From contig NZ_BDFE01000017.1 of the NCBI RefSeq assembly GCF_001748225.1, forward strand, positions 124,001 to 188,000: 64,000 nucleotides of DNA, given 5' to 3'. The notes under the pieces are model-generated. The model was not told the origin of the DNA, searched no databases, and saw nothing but the letters and a program-made list of their open reading frames with translations. A program made the position numbers and the translations under genes. Below are positions 35,829 to 45,582 of this stretch, piece after piece. Source of the DNA: Desulfoplanes formicivorans. GTDB taxonomy: Bacteria; Desulfobacterota; Desulfovibrionia; Desulfovibrionales; Desulfomicrobiaceae. Within the stretch, counting starts at the first letter, position 1. Each line of letters begins with the position of its first letter.

Positions 35829-36962
35829 TCAATCGTTGAGGGACTTTCGAAAGCGGATGGAATGCCAGGACCGGCATCTGGGGCAGACATAAAAAATCTG
35901 TTCGCGTTTGAGCCCGCACTGGGAACACACGAACCGTTTGACCTGCTGCGCCCGCTTGAGAAAAAACTCCAGTTGCACGCTGAAAACCGGATTCAGGGAT
36001 TGCTCTGGCAGGGACAGAAGCAAAACCTCCAAGCGGGTCGGCCAGAAATCCGGATCAAGAAACAGTGATTTTTCCAGCCAGGTTTTGGCCTGCGCGGTGT
36101 CCCCGGCCTGAATATGCAGAAGAGCCCCGTAATAATAGAGCAGCAGGTCATCGGTATAGGGCTCGATGCACTCGAGGGCCCGGGCACAGGCCTCGGGATG
36201 AACATGGGGTTGCGGATCAGGTGAACCCGTTTTGATTCCGTGCTGGATCAGTCCTTCCAGAAGGACAAACCGAAGCTCCCGGGCGACGTTTTTCAAGCCC
36301 GCATCAAGGCGTTTGCTGAACCGCTTCCAGTCTCTCCGGTCATACTCCCAAAGCAAATGTTCCAACCATGCTTCAGGAGAAGGTGAATAGATCTTGATGG
36401 CCCTGTTCAGCCATTTGAGGGCTTCATCACGGTTCTGATTCGTGGTGTCCGCAAGAAGAGACCGGGCATGCAAAACTAGGTAATGAGCCTGCCCCTGAGG
36501 AAACTTAAGAGCGGCACAATGTCTGGCAGCGGTCTGGAATTCATTGGTCTTGGCGGCCAGATCAACCAGCTCCAGAATAATGCGCGGATCCTTGCCGCAC
36601 AGCTTCTGGGCCTCTTCCAGGGCCGCCAGCGAACGGTCCATGAACCCGGCCCGTTTGTAATCCTTGCCCAGTTCGAGATAGGCCCGTCCCTTGAAATCGT
36701 TGTCCAGGCCCGGACGAATGATCAGATTCTGACGGATCTGAATGGCCCGTTCGAGTTCTCCCTGAGAACGGTACAGATTGCCCAGGGCCAGATAGGTTTC
36801 TACGCTGTCGGAGTTGTTCTTGACGACCCGACTGAGCTCGCCAATGGCGGCCAGGGTATCCCTGTCCGACAAACTGTCACCGAGCTCAAGGGGAAAAAGC
36901 GAACCACTGGTGCGTGATGGCTTTCCTTTGAACATGGAGCGAATCGTGTTCCACAGCGTCAT
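35829..36962 (-). CDS. lapB: TPR protein with C-terminal rubredoxin-like zinc site, LapB/YciM-like
   Basis: A 377-residue protein with several tetratricopeptide repeats from about residue 45 onwards (for example TYLALGNLYRSQGELERAI and RAYLELGKDYKRAGFMDRSL). The end holds a four-Cys metal motif, CSQCG and CPRCRSW, as in LapB. LapB controls lipopolysaccharide synthesis by steering degradation of LpxC by FtsH. The N-terminal anchor helix of E. coli LapB is not obvious here. lapA lies directly upstream, the order found in E. coli, which supports the assignment. Confidence 0.85.
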   Translation of the reverse strand: MTLWNTIRSMFKGKPSRTSGSLFPLELGDSLSDRDTLAAIGELSRVVKNNSDSVETYLALGNLYRSQGELERAIQIRQNLIIRPGLDNDFKGRAYLELGKDYKRAGFMDRSLAALEEAQKLCGKDPRIILELVDLAAKTNEFQTAARHCAALKFPQGQAHYLVLHARSLLADTTNQNRDEALKWLNRAIKIYSPSPEAWLEHLLWEYDRRDWKRFSKRLDAGLKNVARELRFVLLEGLIQHGIKTGSPDPQPHVHPEACARALECIEPYTDDLLLYYYGALLHIQAGDTAQAKTWLEKSLFLDPDFWPTRLEVLLLSLPEQSLNPVFSVQLEFFLKRAQQVKRFVCSQCGLKREQIFYVCPRCRSWHSIRFRKSLND

Positions 36963-37132
36963 AGGATCTCATAACTCCGTTAGGAAATATCCCGGACACG
37001 CGCGGGGATCAACCGGATTGGGATTGGCCTGGACAAACAGAAATCTGCCTTGTGGTCCCTTGAAAAGGACCAACAGGGCCTGGAAAACAACGTACCCACC
37101 CCAAAGGGAAAGCACGCCCGGGAACAGCCGGA

Positions 37133-37495
37133 TTATGCCTGTTCGGGTTCGACGTCAGCAGTAACGGCTTCGGTCTGATAGTCGGTTTCCTCGATGGGCA
37201 TGTTCCTCAGAGAATTGAGCTCTTCTTCCTGCTGCTTGATGGTCTTGCGGGCCGTGCGCAATTCCCTGGACAAGCGGATTTTCTCACACAGAAAATAAAT
37301 CATGGGCAAGATGGCGCCAGCAACAAAGGCGAGCAGAATGAGGAGATAATGCGGAACAGGTGCACTGGTAACGCTCCAGGAAAAAAGCCCGAGCTGAAGA
37401 ATGAGGGTCTGGACCAAAACGTCCGTGTTCTGCACGAAAAAAAGCATGGACACGAAAAACAGGACAACCAGACACAGAACCTTCAAATAACGCAT
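37133..37495 (-). CDS. lapA: LapA/DUF1049 membrane protein
   Basis: A 120-residue protein with two hydrophobic helices (about 4-22 and 48-70) typical of the LapA domain: FFVQNTDVLVQTLILQ between them, and a basic coiled-coil tail (ELRTARKTIKQQEEELNSL) followed by an acidic end. LapA pairs with LapB in lipopolysaccharide assembly control. It is separated from lapB by 170 bases without a gene. Confidence 0.85.
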   Translation of the reverse strand: MRYLKVLCLVVLFFVSMLFFVQNTDVLVQTLILQLGLFSWSVTSAPVPHYLLILLAFVAGAILPMIYFLCEKIRLSRELRTARKTIKQQEEELNSLRNMPIEETDYQTEAVTADVEPEQA

Positions 37496-37703
37496 GCTAG
37501 CACTCCTTGCTGAAAACGGTTGTTGTATTCAGGACCGTGCAAGTTCACGGCCGTTCACATAGAGGGAAAAAACTGGATACACCACAGGGCGATCCGGATA
37601 AAGAGTGCAGGAGAAAAGGAGAGGGCAAAAGCTTACCTTTTGTCCCTGACCGGAAGGAGCGGTGAGGGTATTGCCCCGTCGCGGCCCCTTGCCCGAAAAG
37701 CTT

Positions 37704-38207
37704 TTACGCCTGACTCTTGCCGCCGCCCAGGACTTTGAAATGGGGCAGCAACTTGGCATAGGTCGTTTCAAGGTGTTCCGGAACAACCATGGTGGACGCG
37801 CTGACCGCCATGAAGGAGTGGTCACCCACCCACCTGGGAACAAGGTGAAAATGGAGGTGTTCCTCGATCCCGGCCCCGGCTGCTTCACCCTGATTGAGGC
37901 CCATATTGATTCCCTGGGGGTGAAAAACCCGGGTCAGGATATCGCTGGTGGCCCGCAGCAGGTCCATGGCCTCGTGGCCTTCTTCAGCCGTCAGATCCGT
38001 GAGCATGCTTACGTGTCTATACGGAGTGACCATGAGATGTCCACTGGAATAAGGAAATTTGTTCATGATCACGAAACAATGTTCGCCGCGGTACAAAACA
38101 AGCCGTTTGGCATCCTCTCGCGTGTGTTGAGGAATGCAGAACACGCAACTGTCGGGTTTTTCATCAAGGATGTAATCGATCCGCCATGGGGCCCACAAGG
38201 TTTTCAT
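37704..38207 (-). CDS. HIT-family nucleotide hydrolase/transferase
   Basis: A 167-residue protein with the histidine triad HLHFHLVPRW at about 104-113 and an N-terminal CVFCIPQ zinc pair. It belongs to the Fhit/Ap4A-phosphorylase-like branch by the length and the GLNQGEAAGAGIEEHLHFH context. It would cleave dinucleoside polyphosphates or nucleotide-amine conjugates. It is the last gene after the amino-acid ABC transporter, 11 bases away, but the link may be only positional. Confidence 0.9.
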   Translation of the reverse strand: MKTLWAPWRIDYILDEKPDSCVFCIPQHTREDAKRLVLYRGEHCFVIMNKFPYSSGHLMVTPYRHVSMLTDLTAEEGHEAMDLLRATSDILTRVFHPQGINMGLNQGEAAGAGIEEHLHFHLVPRWVGDHSFMAVSASTMVVPEHLETTYAKLLPHFKVLGGGKSQA

Positions 38208-38217
38208 GGCAGCCCTC

Positions 38218-38958
38218 CTACAAAATTTGACTCAAAAACTTTTTGGTTCGCGGATGTTCGGGATTTTCAAAGAAATGCTCGGGAGTCCCCTGTTCCACAA
38301 TCACTCCCCCGTCCATGAAAATGACCCGGTCGGCCACTTCTTTGGCAAAACCCATCTCATGGGTCACAACAACCATGGTCATGCCTTCGCGGGCCAGTTT
38401 GACCATGACGTCCAGAACCTCGCCGATCATTTCCGGATCCAGGGCGGACGTGGGTTCGTCAAAAAGCATGATCTTGGGATTCATGGCCAGGGCCCGGGCA
38501 ATGGCCACACGTTGCTGCTGCCCGCCCGAAAGCATGGCAGGGTAGACGTTGGCCTTGTCGGGGATACCGACCTTGTCGAGAAGGGTCATGGCGGTTTTTT
38601 CGGCCTGGGCCTGGGGAATCTTTTTCAACCGTATGGGTGCCATGGTCAGGTTCTGAAGTACGGTTTTGTGCGGGAACAGATTGAAGCTCTGAAAAACCAT
38701 GCCCAATTCCTGGCGGATGGCATTGATGTCATTTTCGCGGGCATTGACGTCCTTGCCATCCACGATGATCCTGCCGCGATCAATGGATTCGAGACGATTG
38801 ATGGATCGCAGCAGGGTGGACTTACCCGAACCGCTGGGTCCGATGATGACCACCTTTTCCCCGGGATTGACGGACAGGGAAACGTTGTCCAGGGCCTTGA
38901 GGGTACCAAAAAATTTGTAGACGTTTTCTATGCGGATGATGGGATCAATGGCGTTCAT
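38218..38958 (-). CDS. Polar amino-acid ABC transporter ATP-binding protein
   Basis: A 246-residue ATPase of the GlnQ/HisP type. Walker A is [12 protein letters not shown], the signature is [13 protein letters not shown], Walker B is [13 protein letters not shown] and the switch His lies in VVVTHEMGF. It drives the importer made of the permease and binding protein upstream. The gene overlaps the permease gene by 14 bases. Confidence 0.95.
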   Translation of the reverse strand: MNAIDPIIRIENVYKFFGTLKALDNVSLSVNPGEKVVIIGPSGSGKSTLLRSINRLESIDRGRIIVDGKDVNARENDINAIRQELGMVFQSFNLFPHKTVLQNLTMAPIRLKKIPQAQAEKTAMTLLDKVGIPDKANVYPAMLSGGQQQRVAIARALAMNPKIMLFDEPTSALDPEMIGEVLDVMVKLAREGMTMVVVTHEMGFAKEVADRVIFMDGGVIVEQGTPEHFFENPEHPRTKKFLSQIL

Positions 38959-39739
38959 AATAGTTCAGCTTGTGCTCCATGCGGCTTACGCCCTTTGAAA
39001 GAATAAGGGTAATGACCAGGTAGACCAGGGCCACCATGGTAAAGGCTTCGAAATAATAAAAGGATTCACTGGCAAATTCCCGGCCCCGACGCAGGATGTC
39101 GGCAACAGCAAGGATGGAAACCAGGGAACTGTCCTTGAGCAGGGCAATGAACTCATTACCCACGGGTGGCAGGATGGTCCGCCAGGCCTGCGGCAGAACA
39201 ACCAGGAACATGGTCTGGGATCGGTTGAATCCAAGGGTTCGGGCAGCCTCTGTCTGGCCGTGATCAATGGAATCGATACCGGCACGAAAAACCTCGCCCA
39301 TGTAAGCCCCGTAACAGATGGCCATGGCAATGACCGCAGCCGCAAGAGGAGGAAGATTGCTGAAAAGCTCGAACTTCCCCAGGGCATAATAGATGTAGAA
39401 AAGCTGGACCAGCAGGGGGATGCCCCGGATGATCTCCACATACGTGGACGCGATCAGGTTGAAGAACCTGTTGCGGGACAGGCGACCGAGTCCTGTCACC
39501 AGCCCGATGACAAGGGAGAGAAGGATGGAGTAGATGGTTACCTGGAAGGTGACCAGAATGCCGTCCGGAAGGAACTTGAGAATATCCAGATAGGGATCTG
39601 GTTCGGTCATGCACAAATAGATAATGATGGCCACGGCTCCGATAAAGGAAATCCACCAGGCACTGAAAAGGCCCCGGTCTTTTTTCGAAGGAATGGCTGC
39701 ACCGTCACCAACATGGATGTTAACTTCTTTCTTGCTCAT
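38945..39739 (-). CDS. Polar amino-acid ABC transporter permease
   Basis: A 264-residue membrane protein of the HisMQ family. A soluble N-terminal tail is followed by about five helices, with the permease signatures [15 protein letters not shown] and the EAA-loop [27 protein letters not shown]. It forms the membrane channel with itself or one other copy. Only one permease is encoded here, so a homodimer is likely. Confidence 0.94.
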   Translation of the reverse strand: MSKKEVNIHVGDGAAIPSKKDRGLFSAWWISFIGAVAIIIYLCMTEPDPYLDILKFLPDGILVTFQVTIYSILLSLVIGLVTGLGRLSRNRFFNLIASTYVEIIRGIPLLVQLFYIYYALGKFELFSNLPPLAAAVIAMAICYGAYMGEVFRAGIDSIDHGQTEAARTLGFNRSQTMFLVVLPQAWRTILPPVGNEFIALLKDSSLVSILAVADILRRGREFASESFYYFEAFTMVALVYLVITLILSKGVSRMEHKLNYYERH

Positions 39740-39806
39740 GAGAATGCCTTAATGAGAAACGATCGACCGTGATGCGGTAATAGACGTTGGACGTTGCCAA
39801 AAAGGA

Positions 39807-39832
39807 CAGGAAGCCGCTATTGCGGCTTCCTG
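39807..39832 (-). terminator. Attenuating hairpin between binding-protein and permease genes
   Basis: An 11-base-pair perfect stem (CAGGAAGCCGC with GCGGCTTCCTG) has a four-base loop. On the minus strand TTTTT follows after three bases. Such a partial terminator after the binding-protein gene would give more binding protein than membrane subunits. Confidence 0.65.
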
Positions 39833-39855
39833 TTCCTGATAATTCTTCGATTTGA

Positions 39856-40599
39856 TTATTCTTCCGTGGGGAACCATTTCTTGAAGATGGCGTCGTACTC
39901 TCCACTGGCCCTGACGGCCTTGAGGCCCTTGTTGATCAGTTCAAGAACCTCTGTGTTGCCCTTGTTCACGGCAATACCAAGATATTCGGGTTCGTCGGGA
40001 ACGATCAGAAAGGCCAGGGACAGGGAATCAACATAGTTCTTGTTCTGCAAAGCATACCCAACAGCAACGGCGTCATCGCAGATGACCGCGTCGATGCGGC
40101 CATTGTTCAGATTCTCGATGGCCAGACCCACTTCATCATAGGATTCGGGCTTGGCACCCTTGATCTTCTTGGAGGCGAAATACCCGGTGGTTCCGATCTG
40201 GGCACCGATTTTCTTGCCCTTGAGATCGTCAATGCTCTTGATGCCCGCGCCTTTCCGGGTAACAACGCCCTGCTTGACCTCAAAGTAGGGGTCACTGAAA
40301 TCCATAACCCGTTTGCGCTTGTCCGTAATGGACACTGAGGAGGCAATGGCATCGTACTTTCCAGCGGCCAGTCCTGCAAAAATACCGTCCCAGGCCGTGT
40401 TTTTGATCACGGCAGTAAATCCTGCGGCCTTGGCAATGGCTTTGACCAGATCCGGGCAAAACCCCACAATGTTCTTGTTGGCGTCAACCATCTCCATGGG
40501 GGGCCAGGTGGCGTCGGAAGCAAAAACAATGGTCTTGGCCACGGCCACATTGGACAAAAACAAGACAGCAGCCAGCGTGAACAAAGCTTTTTTCATCAT
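39856..40599 (-). CDS. Amino-acid ABC transporter substrate-binding protein
   Basis: I use the first of two adjacent ATG codons at 40599, with GAGGAGG upstream; 247 residues. A signal peptide (about 1-20, ending VAVA-K) exports it. The bilobed SBP_bac_3 fold shows FASDATWPPMEMVDANKNIVGFCPDLVKAIAKAAG at the start and a GIAVNKGN segment near the end. The Asp-rich hinge and Arg in KRKRVMDFSDPY fit polar amino acids; cystine, glutamine or arginine are possible and the sequence does not decide. Confidence 0.93.
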   Translation of the reverse strand: MMKKALFTLAAVLFLSNVAVAKTIVFASDATWPPMEMVDANKNIVGFCPDLVKAIAKAAGFTAVIKNTAWDGIFAGLAAGKYDAIASSVSITDKRKRVMDFSDPYFEVKQGVVTRKGAGIKSIDDLKGKKIGAQIGTTGYFASKKIKGAKPESYDEVGLAIENLNNGRIDAVICDDAVAVGYALQNKNYVDSLSLAFLIVPDEPEYLGIAVNKGNTEVLELINKGLKAVRASGEYDAIFKKWFPTEE

Positions 40600-40699
40600 G
40601 GTGCGATCCTCCTCGCAAAATGGTAGTAGCATAAAATTCGAGTTTTTAGGTTATTCCGGAGGTCAGGTCAAGAAAAGCGGGGCAGCCGGACCCAGGGCA

Positions 40700-43351
40700 T
40701 CACCTGCTGCGGGCAGCCATTTCCCGGGCCATGCGCAGCTGTTCCTCCCGGCTCAGGGAGTCGTTATCCAGTTTGGCAGCGGTGACGGCCCTGAGAATCT
40801 GGCCGTAGATGGGTCCTGAAGCAATACCCAATGCCTGAAGATCCTTGCCCGTGATGTCGATGGTCTGGGTTCTCAACTGGGTCAGAAAGAGCGAAATATG
40901 CTTGCGCATGCTTTCCTTCCGGCTCCTGGCCATGAGATAGAGAACTCCTTCAAGGGCCAGGGGTTCGAGAATGAAAAAGAGTTCGCTTGTGGCCTGTTTT
41001 CCCTGTTCCCAACGAAACAGATCCTCAATGGCCTTCCGGATTGAATGCCTGAGACTGGTCAGCAGGCAGGCCTGCTTCTTGGTCAGATTGAGCCGGCGTA
41101 CCAGAACCTGAACCTGGGCATCATTGAATCCGGCGCACAGGCCAAGGAGGTACACCAGCCAGGGACAGGGAGAGGGCTCAAGATAAAGCAACCTATACCA
41201 AGCAACCACTTTTTCGATTTCCTCGAGGATCTGCTGCTTGGCCGGGTCCATGGTCAGCATGGGATGGATGGCCTTGAGCAGATTGAACCGGGCCATTTCC
41301 TTCAGGCAGGCCACGGGCTTGTTTTCCGCCAGCATGAGCCGGATTTCATGAAAGATGCGGCTTCCGGAAAGTTTGTGAAAGATGTTCAGCTCCACGGCGT
41401 TCTTGATCAACCGTTCGGTCTGGCCGCCAATGGAAAAGCCGAACCGCTGGGCAAAGCGGATGGCCCGGATGATCCGGGTGGGATCTTCCACAAAACTCAG
41501 GGAGTGGAGCACCCGGATGGTCTTGTTCTTGATGTCTTTTTGCCCTCCGAAAAAGTCCACCAGCCGCCCGAATTGATCCGGATTGACCTGCACGGCCAGG
41601 GCGTTGATGGTGAAATCTCTGCGAAAGAGATCCATCTTGATGGACGAGAGTTCAACCGTGGGCAAGGCCGCAGGGTATTCATAGTATTCGAGCCGAGCCG
41701 TGGCCACGTCGATCTTTTCCCCGGACTCCAGCACAACCACAGCAGTCTTGAACTTGCGGTGTTCCCTGACGCGCCCGCCAAAGGTTCGGGCCATGGCCCG
41801 GGCAAAGGCAATGGCATCGCCTTCCACCACGAAATCCACGTCAAAATTGGGCAGATGGAGCAAAATGTCCCTGACAAATCCCCCCACACAATAGACATTG
41901 ACCCCCTTGTCTCTGGCCAGCTCACCGACCTGGACCAGAAAATCGAACAGCTTGCGGGGAAGCCGTTCCCGAAGCAGATGCTTGATCTGCCGTTCCCGAC
42001 GTCGTTCCGGTATCAGGGTCTCCGGTATGCGGGCCGGTTCGCTGACCAGGGTGTGGATCAGATCCGTGCGGGTGATCACTCCGGAGCAATCGCCCCGGTC
42101 ATCCAGAACCGGTACCAATCGCTGCCCCTGGCCCAGAATGATCTCCATGACCGGGTAGAGGTCCATGTCCTGGGTAACAGTGGCAAAATCGCGGAGCATG
42201 TATTCCTTGACCAGGACATCTCCCAGATGGTGGATAATGGCCTTTTCAGCAAGCTGGTGATCCAGGATGCCCACGCAGGTAAAGGTACCCGGTTCCACAA
42301 CCGGGATGGCTTTGAGGCCATAGCGGGTCATGAGATCGGCAGCCTCGTGCAGGGTCTTGTTCTTTTCAATGACAACGGCCGGAGTGGAGCACAGGGAACG
42401 CACATCAAAGTCCGGGGTAATCTGGGAGTAGAGGAGGGCAAAGAGTTCGTCCTTGACCTGCTCAAGAGTCCTGTCCTTGATGGAGGCAGATGCGGCATAG
42501 GGATGGCCGCCTCCGCCCAGGGAGGTACAGATGGTTCCCACGTCCACATCCGCGGTCCTGCTCCTGGCCACCACCTGAACCCGATCCTGCATTCTGCCTA
42601 GGGCAAAGAGCACGCGAATGTTTTCCATCTCCAAAAGCTTGTGGGCCAGCAGGGCGAAATCGCCCACATAGCGATCCAGGGAAACATCGGCCACAACCAC
42701 GTCAATGCCGTGAATGGTGTGGGTATTGGCTGATTCGAGCAGGCTGTTCAGGATGAAGATCTGATCGGCACTGAGCTCCCGATTGACCAGATCGGCCACC
42801 ATGTTGAAATCCATGCCCTGCCGGGCAAGCCAGGCGGCTGCTTCCAGATCGTGAAACGTTGTCGAGGAAAAGGTAAAGTTCCCCGTGTCTTCATAAATCC
42901 CAAGCCCCATGATGGTGGCTTCGTCTGGAGAAAGCACCACCTTTTTCTCCCTGAGGATAAGGGCAATGATGGCCGTGGCCGATCCCCACGGCTTGACCAC
43001 GTTGTGCTGGCCATGCAGATCTTCGGGCGAATCGGGATGATGGTCATAGATGTGGATTTCCAGATGGGGATTGTCCAGCACAGCAGCCACATGGAGAATG
43101 CGGTCCTTCTGACGCGTGTCCACCAGAACCAGACGACGAACAGACGAGAGGTCGATCTCCTTGGCCGATTTGAAATTGAACAGGTAGGTGGCGCTCTGGA
43201 TGAAAAAATTTTTGAGATTGCGTTCCTGGGATCCCGGGAAAATGAGCACGGCATCTTCATACAGTTTGCCGGCAGCAACAATGGCGCTTAACGCGTCAAA
43301 ATCCGCATTGGCGTGGGACGTGATAATGGTGTGGGCTGGTTGTTTGGTCAT
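40700..43351 (-). CDS. Multidomain DHH phosphoesterase-CBS-tRNA nucleotidyltransferase
   Basis: ATG 43351 overlaps the stop of xerD by four bases (ATGA), so translation is coupled; the protein has 883 residues. Residues 1-300 form a DHH/DHHA1 phosphoesterase (TSHANADFDALSA, YDHHPDS, GGGGHPYAASA). Two CBS motifs follow at about 315-440. From about 465 comes a class II CCA-adding type nucleotidyltransferase with GGFVRDILLHLPNFDVDFVVEG, RRDFTINALA and the RNA-binding end. In bacteria with split activities such long enzymes add either CC or A to tRNA ends. The DHH part could trim short RNA. The exact base specificity is not visible. Confidence 0.9.
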   Translation of the reverse strand: MTKQPAHTIITSHANADFDALSAIVAAGKLYEDAVLIFPGSQERNLKNFFIQSATYLFNFKSAKEIDLSSVRRLVLVDTRQKDRILHVAAVLDNPHLEIHIYDHHPDSPEDLHGQHNVVKPWGSATAIIALILREKKVVLSPDEATIMGLGIYEDTGNFTFSSTTFHDLEAAAWLARQGMDFNMVADLVNRELSADQIFILNSLLESANTHTIHGIDVVVADVSLDRYVGDFALLAHKLLEMENIRVLFALGRMQDRVQVVARSRTADVDVGTICTSLGGGGHPYAASASIKDRTLEQVKDELFALLYSQITPDFDVRSLCSTPAVVIEKNKTLHEAADLMTRYGLKAIPVVEPGTFTCVGILDHQLAEKAIIHHLGDVLVKEYMLRDFATVTQDMDLYPVMEIILGQGQRLVPVLDDRGDCSGVITRTDLIHTLVSEPARIPETLIPERRRERQIKHLLRERLPRKLFDFLVQVGELARDKGVNVYCVGGFVRDILLHLPNFDVDFVVEGDAIAFARAMARTFGGRVREHRKFKTAVVVLESGEKIDVATARLEYYEYPAALPTVELSSIKMDLFRRDFTINALAVQVNPDQFGRLVDFFGGQKDIKNKTIRVLHSLSFVEDPTRIIRAIRFAQRFGFSIGGQTERLIKNAVELNIFHKLSGSRIFHEIRLMLAENKPVACLKEMARFNLLKAIHPMLTMDPAKQQILEEIEKVVAWYRLLYLEPSPCPWLVYLLGLCAGFNDAQVQVLVRRLNLTKKQACLLTSLRHSIRKAIEDLFRWEQGKQATSELFFILEPLALEGVLYLMARSRKESMRKHISLFLTQLRTQTIDITGKDLQALGIASGPIYGQILRAVTAAKLDNDSLSREEQLRMAREMAARSR

Positions 43352-44292
43352 GATGGCGTGGATCGGGGATGATACATGGTGTGGATTTCCATGAGACGTT
43401 GGGTCTGCACGTGGGTATAGATCTCTGTGGCGCTGATATCGGCGTGGCCCAGGAGAATCTGGACGGTACGCAGATCTGCGCCGCCCTCGAGAAGATGGGT
43501 GGCAAAACAATGGCGCAGGGTGTGGGGGGAGATGGTCTTGGTGATCCCGGCCTTGACCCCGTAGCGCTTGATGAGCTTCCATACTCCCTGGCGGGTGAGC
43601 CGGGTGCCTGAACGGTTCAGAAAAACAGCGTCCTGCTGCGGGTTAAAAAGGGCATTGCGTTGTTTCAGGTAGCTGGTGAGCACCTGGGCGGCTGTTTCAT
43701 TGAGGGGAACGATCCGTTCCTTGCCCCCTTTGCCCCAGATGCGCAGGATATCCGTCTGGGCATCATAATCCTGGGGGCGCAGGCTGGTCAGTTCGGAAAC
43801 CCTCAGACCGGCCCCGTACAGGACTTCCAGGATGGCCCTGTCCCGGAGTCCCAGCTTGGTCTTCGGGTTTGGCATGTCCAGCAGCCGGAAGGTTTCTTCC
43901 TGGGTCAGGACATCCGGGATGGTCCGGGCGATCTTGGGGTTGGCCAGAATCAGGGTCGGATTGTCCGCAATCAGTCCCTGCTCATGGGCGTATCCGAAAA
44001 AGGCACGCAACGAGGCAAGATGGCGGGCCAGGGTTCTGGCCGATCCGATCCGGTTGGACATATGGCGCAGATAGACCAGAAGCGTGTCTTCCCGCACGTC
44101 CTGGATGTTCATATCATGCACATGAAGAAAACGCATCAGGGAGCGCAGATCGGTCTGATAGGCAGCAATGGTTTTCTCGGCCAGCCCCTTGACCACAATG
44201 AGATGTTCGAGAAACCGATCCAGGTCTTGCTGATCGGAAAGCGGCAGGGACACGGTGGGCACTCCGTCGGGCAGGGGGTTCGACTTCGACAA
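43348..44292 (-). CDS. xerD: Tyrosine recombinase, XerD-like
   Basis: A 314-residue site-specific recombinase. The SAM-like N-terminal domain is at about 22-105 and the catalytic domain at 130-305. Catalytic residues are an Arg in GAGLRVSELTSL, Lys in GKGGKER, His/Arg in HTLRHCFATHLL, His in LLGHADI and the nucleophilic Tyr in ATEIYTHV. Length and motifs fit the chromosomal dimer-resolution enzymes XerC/XerD. It sits in a housekeeping operon, so it is not an island integrase. Confidence 0.92.
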   Translation of the reverse strand: MSKSNPLPDGVPTVSLPLSDQQDLDRFLEHLIVVKGLAEKTIAAYQTDLRSLMRFLHVHDMNIQDVREDTLLVYLRHMSNRIGSARTLARHLASLRAFFGYAHEQGLIADNPTLILANPKIARTIPDVLTQEETFRLLDMPNPKTKLGLRDRAILEVLYGAGLRVSELTSLRPQDYDAQTDILRIWGKGGKERIVPLNETAAQVLTSYLKQRNALFNPQQDAVFLNRSGTRLTRQGVWKLIKRYGVKAGITKTISPHTLRHCFATHLLEGGADLRTVQILLGHADISATEIYTHVQTQRLMEIHTMYHPRSTPS

Positions 44293-44406
44293 TGATCATG
44301 CCTATATATACCTCCATGCTTGCAGGCACAAGAGGAAAAGGGTAGCATCCTTCAAAGGAGTATCACCTCGTGCGCGTGAACCACCGTGAAACAAGGAGAC
44401 AAGGCC

Positions 44407-44592
44407 ATGGCAAATGGATTGACACCCGAACAGATCGATGTTCTGTCCGCCTTTGCACAAGAGGAACCCCACAGGATGCAAAACCTGATCAACATCATCC
44501 GGGACAGGGGGCAGGACCTGGAGACCCTCAAGAATAAAATTCTGACCATTCACATGGAACGGCGCAAGAGGGGAGTCAACAAGACCCCGTAA
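44407..44592 (+). CDS. 61-residue hypothetical protein
   Basis: ATG 44407 has AAGGAG eight bases upstream; an ATG at 44386 adds seven residues without a site. The sequence is helical and charged (EQIDVLSAFAQEEPHRMQNLINIIRDRG) with a basic end (HMERRKRGVNK). No family is recognised. The folK gene starts three bases after its stop, so it is probably co-transcribed with folate synthesis. Confidence 0.75.
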   Translation: MANGLTPEQIDVLSAFAQEEPHRMQNLINIIRDRGQDLETLKNKILTIHMERRKRGVNKTP

Positions 44593-44594
44593 TC

Positions 44595-45107
44595 ATGCCT
44601 CATACATTTGCCTACATATCTCTGGGTTCGAACATGGGAGACACCCGGGCCCATCTTGACAAGGCCCTGGATGCCATCAGCAACCTTGATGGCCTTTCCC
44701 TGATGCAGGCTTCAACAATATATAGGACCGAACCCCAGGGGGTAAGGGAACAACCCTGGTTCGCCAATCAGGTGATCAAGGTGGCCTGCAGCCCCACGTG
44801 GACCCCTTCGGACCTCCTGCACTCCCTTCTGGCCCTGGAGACCAGACTGGGTCGGGTGCGAACCACAAGATGGGGCCCCAGGGTCATTGATCTGGATCTG
44901 CTTTTGTTTGGCAATACGGTTTGCCATGATCCCCGGGTCACGCTTCCCCATCCGCGGATGCTTGAAAGGGCGTTTGTACTCATTCCCCTGCTGGAGATTG
45001 AACCGGAACTGGTTTTGCCTGACGGGACCAGGGCATCGCAGGCTTTGGATGCCATTTCCCATACCATTGAAGGAGACACCATCTGGCAGACGACAAATGA
45101 ACCATGA
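44595..45107 (+). CDS. folK: 2-amino-4-hydroxy-6-hydroxymethyldihydropteridine pyrophosphokinase
   Basis: A 170-residue enzyme of folate synthesis that transfers pyrophosphate from ATP to the pterin alcohol. It shows the HPPK features: YISLGSNMGDTRAHLDKA at the start, S-IYRTEPQGVREQPWFANQV, LGRVRTTRWGPRVIDLDLLLFG with the catalytic Asp pair, and LPHPRMLERAFVLIPLLEI. Length is normal and no fusion to folB or folP is seen. folC lies near 62 kb. Confidence 0.95.
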   Translation: MPHTFAYISLGSNMGDTRAHLDKALDAISNLDGLSLMQASTIYRTEPQGVREQPWFANQVIKVACSPTWTPSDLLHSLLALETRLGRVRTTRWGPRVIDLDLLLFGNTVCHDPRVTLPHPRMLERAFVLIPLLEIEPELVLPDGTRASQALDAISHTIEGDTIWQTTNEP

Positions 45108-45277
45108 CGCCCAGGGCACGAGCAGGGCAGCTCTGTTCATGACAGGATGGGCAACGTCCTCCAATGAACCCATACCTTCCTGCCTTGCCGTGAAACAAGA
45201 CACGCTTTATCGTCCTGGCTGCCCACGCATACTGTCTCTTCCAACACCATCTGGACTTCATCAAAAAAGGAATCATT

Positions 45278-45556
45278 ATGTTGAAATTTGTCATTATGGC
45301 CATTGCCGCATATATATTGTTCAAACTGGTGACCGGCGACAAAAAGAAAAAAGCCGCCACCCAACAGCAGAAGAACAGGGATCTTGCTGCCGACGGCGTC
45401 ATGGTCAAGGATCCCATCTGCGGGACCTTTGTACCCAAGGATACGGATATCAGGGTCAAGAACGGCGAGGATGTGCATTGTTTTTGCAGTTACGAGTGTC
45501 GGGACAAATATGTTGAACAACTCCAGGCTGGACAGGAAAACAAATCCGTTGGGTAA
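45278..45556 (+). CDS. Small membrane-anchored YHS/TRASH-like metal-binding protein
   Basis: A 92-residue protein with AAAGGAATC before the ATG. An N-terminal helix (about 3-18) is followed by a basic segment and a Cys-rich module, [18 protein letters not shown] to [15 protein letters not shown], which resembles YHS or TRASH domains that bind metal ions. The Cys spacing suggests one metal. It may carry copper, iron or zinc at the membrane. It lies just before the transaldolase-like gene, 27 bases away, but no functional link is evident. Confidence 0.8.
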   Translation: MLKFVIMAIAAYILFKLVTGDKKKKAATQQQKNRDLAADGVMVKDPICGTFVPKDTDIRVKNGEDVHCFCSYECRDKYVEQLQAGQENKSVG

Positions 45557-45582
45557 CCAACCACAGCAAAGGAGACAAGCCC

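Noticed and set aside
41045-42601. 518-codon plus-strand frame
   Set aside because: Antisense to the DHH-CBS-nucleotidyltransferase, whose motifs are intact.
43348-44292. Tyrosine recombinase as sign of a mobile element
   Set aside because: It is translationally coupled to a tRNA nucleotidyltransferase gene, matches XerD and has no attachment repeats or phage genes nearby.
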